Source: CAVXTT01 sp963764685 (GTDB taxonomy: Bacteria; Bacteroidota; Ignavibacteria; Ignavibacteriales; Ignavibacteriaceae). Taken from it: a stretch of DNA of 45,697 bases. The DNA is taken from positions 1 to 45,697 of the forward strand of contig CAVXTT010000010.1 of the NCBI GenBank assembly GCA_963764685.1, given 5' to 3'. Under the pieces are notes generated by a model. It saw only the letters and a list, made by a program, of their open reading frames with translations, was not told the origin of the DNA and ran no database searches. Positions within the stretch are counted from its first letter, which is position 1. Every line of letters begins with the position of its first letter. The position numbers and the translations under genes were made by a program. Positions 1 to 7,135 of this stretch are shown piece after piece.

Positions 1-836
1 GAGATATCACATTGACCTGCGCCGACATATAATGGCCACTGGCCGGTATAACCTGGGGTGATTAAATTTGTCCATCCCCAGTTATTTGCGCTCCTGGGTT
101 CTATATCCAGGAAGCAGGTGGCAATACTTCCACCGTAAGCATAACCAGTTCCACATGCTTGTGTTTGCGCCTGAACATCAAAACGGATAAGAGTGAATTT
201 ATGTTCCGGACCGGTGCCGAGATCTACCAGACCACATTTCAGTATTTCATCAGTGCAATAACTGAGGTCCGGATCAATTGAATTAATATATGTGTCAAGT
301 GATGGCTCGACTTCGATAGTTCCGGCAGTCGTGACTACCTCAAGATATGGTCTGAGGGTTGGGTCAGCAATATAATCATTACTGAGCCACTGTGCGAGTG
401 CTTGCAGTATTTCGTCCTGGTTTTTTAGTAATAACCCATAATTAGTTCCTCCGGCGAGCCAGGATGCAAATGTACTAGTAATGTCTACGGTTTTCCAAAT
501 CGGACCTCCTCCGGCATTACCAGTATTAAAGGTTGTAATTACTGCGGGGTCGAACGCGCCTGCAAAGCTGTTCCAGGTAACCGGACAGCTCCAGTCTGAA
601 GTGATATTATGAAGCTCGACGATCTGCGGGTCTGCTCCCCAGCTCCAGGCATAAAGCTTAAGATTAGCAGATACTAATGTAGCTCCAGCGGGCATTACAA
701 ATGTTGTAACCTTAGAAAGACTACCTACACCTGGTTCAGGTGAATTAACAGATTGCTGCTCCTGGCAGCCAATGAACATAGTGATACTTGCAAAAACAAC
801 TAATAATACAAGCATCTTTGCTGTGTGTTTAAACAT
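1..836 (-). CDS. DNRLRE-type lipoprotein, truncated by the window edge
   Basis: The reading frame opens at an ATG at 836 behind a strong AAGGAGAGG ribosome binding site and stays open to base 1, so the C-terminus is missing. The N-terminus is a lipoprotein signal: a basic start, a hydrophobic stretch, then FIGC with Cys at about residue 24. The mature part contains pieces typical of DNRLRE domains (beta-sandwich modules of secreted cell-surface proteins): an ATLVSANLKLYAW strand near residues 50-62, an ITSDW/VTWNSF segment, and a second module that starts near DTYINS and includes FTLIRFDV. I infer an outer-membrane or surface-anchored protein, possibly glycan-binding. The family call rests on recalled motifs. 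No neighbouring gene clarifies its role. Confidence 0.7.
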   Translation of the reverse strand, partial: MFKHTAKMLVLLVVFASITMFIGCQEQQSVNSPEPGVGSLSKVTTFVMPAGATLVSANLKLYAWSWGADPQIVELHNITSDWSCPVTWNSFAGAFDPAVITTFNTGNAGGGPIWKTVDITSTFASWLAGGTNYGLLLKNQDEILQALAQWLSNDYIADPTLRPYLEVVTTAGTIEVEPSLDTYINSIDPDLSYCTDEILKCGLVDLGTGPEHKFTLIRFDVQAQTQACGTGYAYGGSIATCFLDIEPRSANNWGWTNLITPGYTGQWPLYVGAGQCDI

Positions 837-1041
837 AACACCTCTCCTTTTAGTTAGATTGTTTGAAAAAGAAAATTATTGTGATTCGATCGAACTGAAT
901 TAATATTATTACTCTCAGAAACAACACTGTCGCGATACTTTGCTGCTTCAAAAGTGTAATTTCTTACGTTTTGGAACCAGGTAGAACTTACCCCGGTGCC
1001 CATTATTTTGAAAATAGTTTTATTTCTGTTAAGCATCCTTT

Positions 1042-2142
1042 TTATGAGCTCCTTGCGCCTTTTAATACAATATTTCTCAAAGCGTGAATCAGATATGAAA
1101 AATCTGTTTTCCACGGATTACTCTTATATAACTCAAGATATTTCTGTTCCGACTGCATTATTTCTTCCAGCGTTCCGGGTAGATCAAAATAGAACGGAGG
1201 AATAAGCCCCGGCTTAATAGTAAACCTGTTAACCGCCAGATCTTTATTATAAAGACTTAAATAATGTTCGCTTAAAGGTCTAAGTCCCACTATTTTTAAA
1301 TCACCTTTAAGCCAGTTGATAATCATTGGCAGCTCATCCAGCCAGTATTTCCTTAATACTCTTCCCCACCTGGTAATTCTGATATCATTATTAAACTTTC
1401 CACCCTTATTTAAATTAAAATTATCGTATATAAACTTTTGTATAAACTCTGAATATGGATACATTGTCCTGATCTTATATACACTAATTATTTTACCGTC
1501 CTTACCGACACGCTTCATCTTAAAGAATACACCGTAAGAAGGTGAGGTATCACTTACTGGTCCTCTTTCCTTATGAGTAATAAAGTAAGTAAGGTTGTTG
1601 ATCTGCTTGATATCTGATATCCTGAAGCCGGCGAAAACAAGTCTTCCGAGGATCTCAGGCAGAGATAAAACTCTGTTATTATTTTTCTTAAGTTTGTAAT
1701 AAAGTCTGCTTGTAAGCTTAAGCTTGGGGAGAACTCTGTTCACCAGGAAATCATATATATAAAAAGGATACAGAGGGATCGATGGGGGATAATCGATTAA
1801 TATTCTTTTTCTTCTTTGTTCAAGCGTTTCAGCACATACAGCGAAAGTACCGCCTACAGGCAGTTTTTCATTAACTGATCTTAAATAAGAATTAAGGACA
1901 CGTAGGTTATTCAATTTCCTTAAAGAAGCGAAAGATTGAAAATAGCCTGAAGGAAGATCCTCTACGTCAGCAATATCTGCTTTTCTTGTAACTCTTGTTA
2001 AGGGAGAATCGAGATCCATATAGCCGGAGAGATATTCCCTTACCTCATCAGTTTGTTTTTTATCCTCAGTGGGAGGTGTAAATGATGTATACGAAACAGA
2101 GCTGCGGAATTGAAACAGATTAAACTGTTCGTTTGTAATCAT
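1042..2142 (-). CDS. Sugar transferase (PF02397-like) with an unusual N-terminal half
   Basis: The C-terminal part (about residues 205-366) matches bacterial sugar-phosphate transferases that load a sugar phosphate onto a polyprenyl phosphate. It shows a VYKIRTM segment, an ITRWGRVLRKYWLDELPM segment containing the catalytic Asp-Glu pair of the PglC/WbaP family, then GDLKIVGLRPL. The usual N-terminal membrane hairpin (a KR.FD...S...L..P pattern) is absent. In its place residues 80-195 read like the end of a class I methyltransferase fold: LRSVNEKLPVGGTF, LPEILGRLVFAGF, and NLTYFITHK. I recall Bacteroidota sugar transferases with this layout. No ribosome binding site stands out. Its start lies 249 bases from the stop of the CheW-like gene upstream, so it is probably transcribed alone. 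It likely contributes to polysaccharide synthesis. Confidence 0.75.
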   Translation of the reverse strand: MITNEQFNLFQFRSSVSYTSFTPPTEDKKQTDEVREYLSGYMDLDSPLTRVTRKADIADVEDLPSGYFQSFASLRKLNNLRVLNSYLRSVNEKLPVGGTFAVCAETLEQRRKRILIDYPPSIPLYPFYIYDFLVNRVLPKLKLTSRLYYKLKKNNNRVLSLPEILGRLVFAGFRISDIKQINNLTYFITHKERGPVSDTSPSYGVFFKMKRVGKDGKIISVYKIRTMYPYSEFIQKFIYDNFNLNKGGKFNNDIRITRWGRVLRKYWLDELPMIINWLKGDLKIVGLRPLSEHYLSLYNKDLAVNRFTIKPGLIPPFYFDLPGTLEEIMQSEQKYLELYKSNPWKTDFSYLIHALRNIVLKGARSS

Positions 2143-2390
2143 TAAATCAGTACTCTTATAATTGTTTTATGCTATTTCTTCGCTTTAAGGCTGAAGATTT
2201 AATTATTCTTCAAAAACAGACAAGAATTCCTGTTTCCTGACAGGTATTGGAGAATAATCGTCTGATTAAAGTTTTTCAGTTAAATTTCCTCACTGAAGCC
2301 ATCGGATGATGGTGAAAATAGTTTTATAGCAGCGGGGAAATAGTACTTAACTTTCTAAATTTAAGTTTTTAAATTCACCAGGTACAACCG

Positions 2391-2906
2391 CTAAAAAGTC
2401 AGCAAGGTTAAAAAAAAACCTGATGTTGAAAGTTCTTTCGCAATTTTTTCGTAATTCGGGTAAAGGATTTTTCTATCCTGGTAATCCAGATACCAGCTCA
2501 CATACTTATCTTCCTGATATACATTAAAGTCAATGTTTTTCTCAATAAACAGCGAATCAAGTGATATAAATTCTACAATCGTATCTACGATTACTCCGAT
2601 TCTTTTCCCGAATAGGACACTTAAAATTATCTTCTTACCTTTGGATTTTTCGGGTGCAATGTTAAAATATTTTATAGTGTCGATGATAAAATATTCCACT
2701 TCTGAATAACTAATTTTTCCCTGAACTCCGGTTGATTTTTCAACCTTCTGGATCTTCCCTTCGTTTCCTGCAATATTTAGGATGTTCTGAACGCATTTCA
2801 CATCCATACAGAATTCTCTGGCTCCGATTTGAAAAATCAGGAGACCGGGCAATATATTTAACAGGTTGAGGGGATCTGTCATATCAATAAGTTTAGGTAA
2901 GAACAC
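2391..2906 (-). CDS. CheW-like domain protein, orphan
   Basis: The 171-residue protein reads like a single CheW/SH3-type adaptor domain, the scaffold that couples chemoreceptors to CheA. Visible elements are LLIFQIGAREFCMDVKCVQNIL (beta strands and the conserved helix, residues about 22-43), a YFIIDTIKYF segment, an IGVIVDTIVEFISL segment, and the late DYQDRKILYPNYEKIAKEL stretch. The longest frame begins with GTG at 2906. An in-frame ATG at 2882 is an alternative, and neither has a convincing ribosome binding site. The stop follows a run of nine T, so the last residues are uncertain if that run is miscounted. No chemotaxis genes adjoin it. It may instead regulate a distant kinase. The fold call is from sequence pattern only. 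Confidence 0.6.
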   Translation of the reverse strand: MFLPKLIDMTDPLNLLNILPGLLIFQIGAREFCMDVKCVQNILNIAGNEGKIQKVEKSTGVQGKISYSEVEYFIIDTIKYFNIAPEKSKGKKIILSVLFGKRIGVIVDTIVEFISLDSLFIEKNIDFNVYQEDKYVSWYLDYQDRKILYPNYEKIAKELSTSGFFLTLLTF

Positions 2907-3152
2907 TATTCAATATCAATGCCACCTAAAACACATCGAAAATTTGCCAAATTCAAGGTCTCAATGGTCCATGCATAAAATTTCTTTATACCCAGGATAA
3001 AAATTTTATACCCTGCAAATTTGGGATTTGAGTTTATATATGATCCTGGGGCGCGGACTAAATCGAGCAAACAATTTATTACTTGCCATTAAACCGGACG
3101 GTTTTTAAGTTACAGACATACTTTTCGTTGGATTTAAAACAAAGGTGGACTC

Positions 3153-3827
3153 ATGAAACTATTTCTCATCACAGTAATTTTTCCGTTTATTCTGTTTGCC
3201 CAGGAAATCTCAAACACGATAAATGTGCGCGCTACCTCCAATATATTTGTACCTGCAGATCAAGTTAAACTCAGTATTAATATCAACAGTGAGGATCCTG
3301 ATCCGAGAAATGCTTATCAGCACCATAAGAGTCTTGAAGCAAAACTGCTGGAATTAATAAAAAAGTATAAAATCCCCGATTCTTTAATCTCTTATTCTTT
3401 ACCCTCATATAGGTCTGGCAATGTCCAGCCAGGGCAGCCTCCAAGATTTCAGACATCTCAGGAAGTAATGATCCGTTTGAGATCTGTTGCCGATTATACT
3501 GATTTTCAACTTGAACTGTTTGAGAATGGCTTTTATAATTTCAGGGCTTCATTTATGACAGAAAGGATAGATGAACAGAAGAAGCAAGGTTATGAGGCTG
3601 CATTAAAACTGGCTAAAACTGATGCTCTTATGATTGCCCAGGTAATGGGAAGAGAGTTGGGTGAGATTATAACAATAACTGTAACTACTACAGATTTCCC
3701 CTACGTAGATACGCAACAGGCAGGAACTTATTTTACTGCGAAGACGACTCAAAAAGATCTCACTGAAATCAATCAAAGCATACAAATTCGGACTGACTTA
3801 AATGTAGTATTCGAAATTGAGGATTAG
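3153..3827 (+). CDS. SIMPL domain (DUF541) periplasmic protein
   Basis: A signal peptide (MKLFLITVIFPFILFAQ, cleavage after about residue 17) is followed by a SIMPL domain: INVRATSNIFVPADQVKLSININ near residues 22-44, a central SYSLPSYRSG region, and the late EQKKQGYEAALKLAKTDALMIAQVMGRELGEI helix-strand pattern around residues 138-170. The family comprises periplasmic or outer-membrane proteins such as E. coli YggE, linked to oxidative stress, although the molecular role is unknown. The length of 224 residues is normal. AAAGGTGG stands a few bases upstream of the ATG. It is monocistronic, transcribed away from the CheW-like gene, and is followed by more than 600 noncoding bases. Confidence 0.8.
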   Translation: MKLFLITVIFPFILFAQEISNTINVRATSNIFVPADQVKLSININSEDPDPRNAYQHHKSLEAKLLELIKKYKIPDSLISYSLPSYRSGNVQPGQPPRFQTSQEVMIRLRSVADYTDFQLELFENGFYNFRASFMTERIDEQKKQGYEAALKLAKTDALMIAQVMGRELGEIITITVTTTDFPYVDTQQAGTYFTAKTTQKDLTEINQSIQIRTDLNVVFEIED

Positions 3828-4443
3828 GATAAAGCTTCTTCTTCTAAATTATATTTTTTCACTTTTTCTAATGGCTAAATATCTCCCGCATATCCATAGC
3901 TATTCTGCTTTGAGAAGGTCTTAATAGCTTCCTGGAAGCGTTTGTTTCTACTGGAGTATACAAAAGGTTAGGGTGAATATTATTTTCTTCGCAGGTTCTT
4001 TCCTTATTTCTTTAAAAGTATCTTTCCAGCTTGAGCATTATGTAAGCTCTTAATTATACAAAACCCTCCGAATAGAATCGCATCTTTTCAAATCTAATAC
4101 ATATCAGGCCTCTACCCCCGATAAATCAGGGTTTCCCCGATTGGAGCTGAAATAACGGAAACATATTTTGGATCCGTAATTCTTAACAGAATTCTTATTC
4201 TGAGCGATATGGGGTCGGATTAGCACTAGGCCTATCGTATAAAAATTTGTCTGGATAAGAAATTTCAGAATGAGCTGCTTAAAATATAATTCTGATATTC
4301 TTTCAAGAGACATCAGCATAATGTTACACCTTTAGAATCATATCTCTGATAACATTTCTTTTGATTCTTACAATAGGTACAAAAAATAAGAGTTCTGGTA
4401 ACTATGGGTTTTCTGCAAACTCTCACGTAAAGTAAGGGAAAAT
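3828..4443. other. Intergenic region with no supported gene
   Basis: About 600 bases separate the SIMPL gene and the exported protein. The only long open frame (leftward, 4319 to 4104) has no ribosome binding site and no recognisable composition. Near 4115-4140 there is a C/G-rich patch (CCCCCGATAAATCAGGG followed by TTTCCCCGATT) that can fold into small hairpins. It may be a dispersed palindromic repeat, but I see only one copy here. Confidence 0.5.
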
Positions 4444-6078
4444 ATGAGTCGATTTAATGCCTTTCTTTGTTTAATACTAATCTGTTTTACATCTTCAGTT
4501 TTACCCACAACTATTAATGGCAGACTTACTATTTTGAACTCAGATAGTTCAAATTTCACAGTCCTGCTTCAGGTCAATACGAATTCCGGGACAGCTGATC
4601 TTGGCGGTGCAACTATCGTACTTAGTTACGATACAACTGCATTAAATTTCCCGGACAATCCGATTAAAGATGTTGACTACATTTTTTATAATTTCAGCGG
4701 CGGCTATTACACTCAGGCTATGGTAACTAAACCAAGGAGCAACAGACTCTGGGTAAACATCAATCTGCCTATAAACAATAGCAATAACGGAACGGTTGTA
4801 GCCGGCAGCCCCGGCTGGACTAACGTCGCTTCATTAAAATTTAATGTAATAGACCATAATAAAGTGACTAACCTTTCCTGGAAAACTACCAGTCCTTTCT
4901 GGGGGATTTATGATGCAGACAATATTACCTTATGGGAAACAGGCCTGTTTGATGGCAATTTTGCATTAAATGTTGACATCAGTGACGGCTGGAATACAGT
5001 ATCAGTGCCTGGAATAAATCCAAACGGCCAGGGAGTGAATACCTGGTGGCCGGGCAGAGATCCTGCAACCAATGTATTTAGAAAGACTACACAGTATATA
5101 CCGGTAACAACGACAATACCTGGTGAAGGATACTGGATGAAGCATATTGGAACAAATTTATATAATACGGGAGATGAATGGCCTGCAACGGGAATACAAA
5201 TGATAACACATCATCCAATAATTGCAAACGCAGGATGGAACCTTATAGGAGGATTTGAAAATGCAGTATCAGCTTCCAGTCTGACTACTATACCCCCCGG
5301 ACTAATCACCTGCCCGGTTTATACATACTCAAATCATTATCAAATTGTATCTGCTTTGGAACCGGGTCGTGGATATCTTGTATATATGACAGCGCCCGGA
5401 CAGATAATCGTGGAAGATGGATTAGCAAAAGCAGTCGCTGAAAATGTAGATTATTTCAGAAAAGACTGGGGAAAAATGACAATTACTGATGATACCAGGA
5501 GGAAGTTTTCATTGTATTTCGCAAATAATGAGATTGATCTGAACTTATACAAACTACCGCCTACTCCACCCGACGGCGGTTATGATATAAGGTTTGAAAG
5601 CGGAGGGATAGCTGAAAACTTAAGTAGTATTCAAGCAATTGAGATGAACGGGCTTAAATTTCCGATCAGAGTCAGCGTCGAAAATATAAGCATTACCTTG
5701 CAGGATGAATATGGTAAAGTAATTGAACAGGAACTCAAACCGGGTCAAGAATTTACAATAACGATAATGCAAGTTAATAAGTTACACATTCTTCCCGTTG
5801 ATATACTTTCTCCGACGGCATTTGCACTTGAGCAGAATTATCCGAACCCCTTTAATCCAAGTACTACAATAAAGTTTGCAGTTCCGTCTGCATCTTTGGT
5901 GAATCTAAGTATCTATAATGCACTCGGTGAATTAGTATCAACATTAGTCAACGAAGAAATGCAATCCGGAACCTACGAATATGAATTTAATGCACCCGGC
6001 TTTGCTTCGGGCGTTTATCTGTATAGACTCCAGGCAGGAGATTTCGTTCAAACTAAAAAAATGATTTTGATGAAATAA
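4444..6078 (+). CDS. Secreted cohesin-like protein with T9SS C-terminal sorting domain
   Basis: The 544-residue protein starts at an ATG behind AAGGGA and has a signal peptide ending near residue 23. Residues 25-180 resemble a cohesin/CBM-type beta-sandwich (NFTVLLQVNTNSGTADLGGATIVLSYD, then a LKFNVIDH strand). The middle, residues 180-340, has repeated DGWNTVSVPG, GEGYWMKHIG and AGWNLIGG segments, a pattern seen in many exported proteins of this lineage. The last 85 residues are a type A T9SS sorting domain: FALEQNYPNPFNPSTTIKF, then LGELVSTLVNE, then GVYLYRLQAGDF and KKMILMK. I infer export across the outer membrane and attachment or release by the type IX system. No enzyme motif is visible. 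A strong terminator follows, so it is probably a single-gene unit. Confidence 0.8.
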   Translation: MSRFNAFLCLILICFTSSVLPTTINGRLTILNSDSSNFTVLLQVNTNSGTADLGGATIVLSYDTTALNFPDNPIKDVDYIFYNFSGGYYTQAMVTKPRSNRLWVNINLPINNSNNGTVVAGSPGWTNVASLKFNVIDHNKVTNLSWKTTSPFWGIYDADNITLWETGLFDGNFALNVDISDGWNTVSVPGINPNGQGVNTWWPGRDPATNVFRKTTQYIPVTTTIPGEGYWMKHIGTNLYNTGDEWPATGIQMITHHPIIANAGWNLIGGFENAVSASSLTTIPPGLITCPVYTYSNHYQIVSALEPGRGYLVYMTAPGQIIVEDGLAKAVAENVDYFRKDWGKMTITDDTRRKFSLYFANNEIDLNLYKLPPTPPDGGYDIRFESGGIAENLSSIQAIEMNGLKFPIRVSVENISITLQDEYGKVIEQELKPGQEFTITIMQVNKLHILPVDILSPTAFALEQNYPNPFNPSTTIKFAVPSASLVNLSIYNALGELVSTLVNEEMQSGTYEYEFNAPGFASGVYLYRLQAGDFVQTKKMILMK

Positions 6079-6126
6079 TGATCATATTGACAAACTATAA
6101 GTAATCCATTTAATTTTATTTCTTCG

Positions 6127-6155
6127 GGTCAGGTTAACCACCTGGCCTTTTTTAT
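6127..6155 (+). terminator. Rho-independent terminator after the cohesin-like gene
   Basis: GGTCAGG (6127-6133) pairs with CCTGGCC (6141-6147) around a 7-base loop, with one G-T pair, and six T follow directly. It sits about 50 bases after the stop codon of the exported protein. Confidence 0.85.
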
Positions 6156-6292
6156 TTCCGATTCAAAACTATTCCGCAAACTCACTGACAAGTGCTACTT
6201 TCAGATAGGTCTACCCCAACATTTTAGTCGGCCTTTTGAACAGACATTCCAACGTAAGTAGGATACAATTCCTCCCCAGGTTATTCTGCAAT

Positions 6293-6321
6293 GAAAAAGC
6301 CCGAATTACTTTTCGGGCTTT
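6293..6321 (-). terminator. Terminator hairpin behind the truncated tRNA-Ser copy
   Basis: AAGCCCGAA (6297-6305) pairs with TTCGGGCTT (6312-6320). Read leftward, a run of five T follows. The intact tRNA has an equivalent terminator at the same place, and in both the stem ends in GGCTTTTTCATT. The truncated copy therefore came with its downstream terminator. Confidence 0.75.
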
Positions 6322-6345
6322 GTTGGGACGGAGAGACAGGGATTC

Positions 6346-6367
6346 TCCCGAAGGGATACCTTTGGCA
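6346..6367 (-). repeat. 22-nt double-hairpin insert in the T loop of the tRNA copy
   Basis: Read leftward, the insert is TGCCAAAGGTA followed by TCCCTTCGGGA. Each 11-base half forms a 4-bp stem with a 3-base loop. It lies exactly between GGTTC and GAATCCC of the tRNA-Ser sequence, inside the T loop, and removing it restores the intact tRNA sequence across the site. Its second half is identical to that of the insert at 6400-6421. Confidence 0.85.
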
Positions 6368-6380
6368 GAACCCTGGAAGA

Positions 6381-6660
6381 CTACATCCTTAACGGTTTTT
6401 CCCGAAGGGACCCCTGCGGGACAAGACCGCCGCATTCAACCAGTTGCGGGCCATCGATAGTCTTAAAAAACAATTCTCTCTTTAGAGCTTCTGTTTTTGA
6501 TTCGAATGCTTCAGAGTATATAATTATCCAGGGACGGTATGCTTTAGTAGATTTGACTTTTCCGGAATTATGATACTTTAAGTCTCTTTTCAAAATCTGA
6601 AGTTGAACCGAAATAATGACGCCCTGTTGGGCTGCTTTCTAGAACGTAGGTATAAAACAT
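6381..6660 (-). pseudogene. GIY-YIG nuclease, frameshifted, fused into the tRNA remnant
   Basis: An ATG at 6660 follows a strong AAAGGGGAGAG ribosome binding site. The first frame reads MFYTYVLESSPTGRHYFGST then SDFEKRLK, the GIY-YIG start (here Y-T-Y and Y-F-G). A single extra A in the run at 6577-6579 shifts the frame. The other frame continues YHNSGKVKSTKAYRPWII, SEAFESKTEALKREL and FFKTIDG, which supplies the conserved His-Asn and Glu. Joined, it is a near-complete small GIY-YIG domain of about 70 residues. From 6455 to the stop at 6381 the frame runs through the tRNA copy, so that tail is not native. The gene lies just behind an intact tRNA-Ser. It is either a decayed mobile nuclease or an intact one with an assembly error. 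Confidence 0.75.
6400..6421 (-). repeat. 22-nt double-hairpin insert in the anticodon loop of the tRNA copy
   Basis: Read leftward, the insert is TCCCGCAGGGG followed by TCCCTTCGGGA: two 11-base hairpins, each with a 4-bp stem (one G-T pair in the first) and a 3-base loop. It sits between CTTG and AAAACCG, inside the anticodon loop. The insert is exactly as long as the one at 6346-6367 and shares its second half. The first halves differ in sequence but keep the stem-loop shape. Confidence 0.85.
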
Positions 6661-6684
6661 ATACTCTCCCCTTTAATGATGAAT

Positions 6685-6712
6685 GAAAAAGCCTGACTTC
6701 ATAATCAGGCTC
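6685..6712 (-). terminator. Terminator of tRNA-Ser
   Basis: AGCCTGA pairs with TCAGGCT (6690-6696 with 6705-6711). Read leftward, a T run follows, seven bases after the tRNA 3' end. It separates the tRNA from the GIY-YIG ribosome binding site. Confidence 0.8.
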
Positions 6713-6718
6713 TTTGTG

Positions 6719-6805
6719 CGGAGAGACAGGGATTCGAACCCCGGAAGGACTTACATCCTTAACGGTTTTCAAGACCGCCGCATTCAACCACTCTGCCATC
6801 TCTCC
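6719..6805 (-). tRNA. tRNA-Ser (anticodon TGA)
   Basis: The 87-base gene folds as a class II tRNA. The acceptor GGAGAGA pairs with TCTCTCC and the discriminator is G. The anticodon arm has loop CTTGAAA with anticodon TGA. It has a long variable arm (TAAGGATGTAAGTCCTT) and the T arm GGGGTTCGAATCCC. The 3' CCA is not encoded (CAC follows). It is intact, unlike the neighbouring copy at 6329-6455. A terminator and then the GIY-YIG gene follow it on the same strand. Confidence 0.96.
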
Positions 6806-7135
6806 GAATGTTATAAAATTTTAAAATGGCTTTTATCACAAAAGTTAGAATTGAAAATATAAATATTTTTTACTCATTCTACAATTGGAAACCTGCACCA
6901 CCATTATATAACTAATTCCAAAATCCTAACATTTCTATTAAGTTAATACAAACTTCTTTTTTTAAGCTCATATTCGTTGCTATTTATTCCGATAATAGAT
7001 AAATTTAATAATATAAGTGCTGAAAATGGGACATTAGGGCAGTCACCTGCAAGAATCGGGATTCTTTCTTATATGGACAACATAACAAATATTTTTATCC
7101 TTCCCTTAATTTCTAATTCCAATTGAACTTTAATA
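6806..7135. other. Leader region of the polysaccharide operon
   Basis: This is a divergent, very AT-rich spacer of 330 bases between the leftward tRNA-Ser and the rightward seven-gene operon. It must hold promoters for both, but I cannot pick a convincing -35/-10 or Bacteroidota-type TTTG box. No ribosome binding site is visible before the first ATG at 7136. Confidence 0.45.

Larger units (their letters stand above)
6329..6455 (-). pseudogene. 5'-truncated tRNA-Ser(UGA) copy carrying two inserts
   Basis: This stretch repeats the intact tRNA-Ser at 6719-6805. Three blocks are identical: the 21 bases TGGTTG through GGTCTTG, the 18 bases AAAACCGTTAAGGATGTA, and the 17 bases GAATCCCTGTCTCTCCG at the 3' end. 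The block between the last two has two missing bases and one change in the variable arm. The 5' acceptor strand and part of the D arm are missing, so no acceptor stem can form. The left junction, GATGGC (6450-6455), is shared by the tRNA and by the end of the GIY-YIG reading frame. Two 22-base inserts interrupt it. It is not a working tRNA, but the remnant of a duplication linked to the GIY-YIG gene. Confidence 0.85.

Noticed and set aside
854..1114. Leftward 86-codon frame
   Set aside because: It overlaps the end of the sugar transferase in another frame, has no ribosome binding site and no family-like composition.
4104..4319. Leftward 71-codon frame in the spacer
   Set aside because: No start signal, and part of it lies in a small C/G-rich hairpin patch; most likely chance.
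6329..6455. Reading the inserts as tRNA introns, giving a second working tRNA-Ser
   Set aside because: The 5' acceptor strand is absent, one insert lies in the T loop, and 22-base double hairpins do not resemble group I introns or archaeal-type tRNA introns.
6236..6460. Rightward frame across the tRNA remnant
   Set aside because: It is the antisense of the tRNA copy and its inserts.
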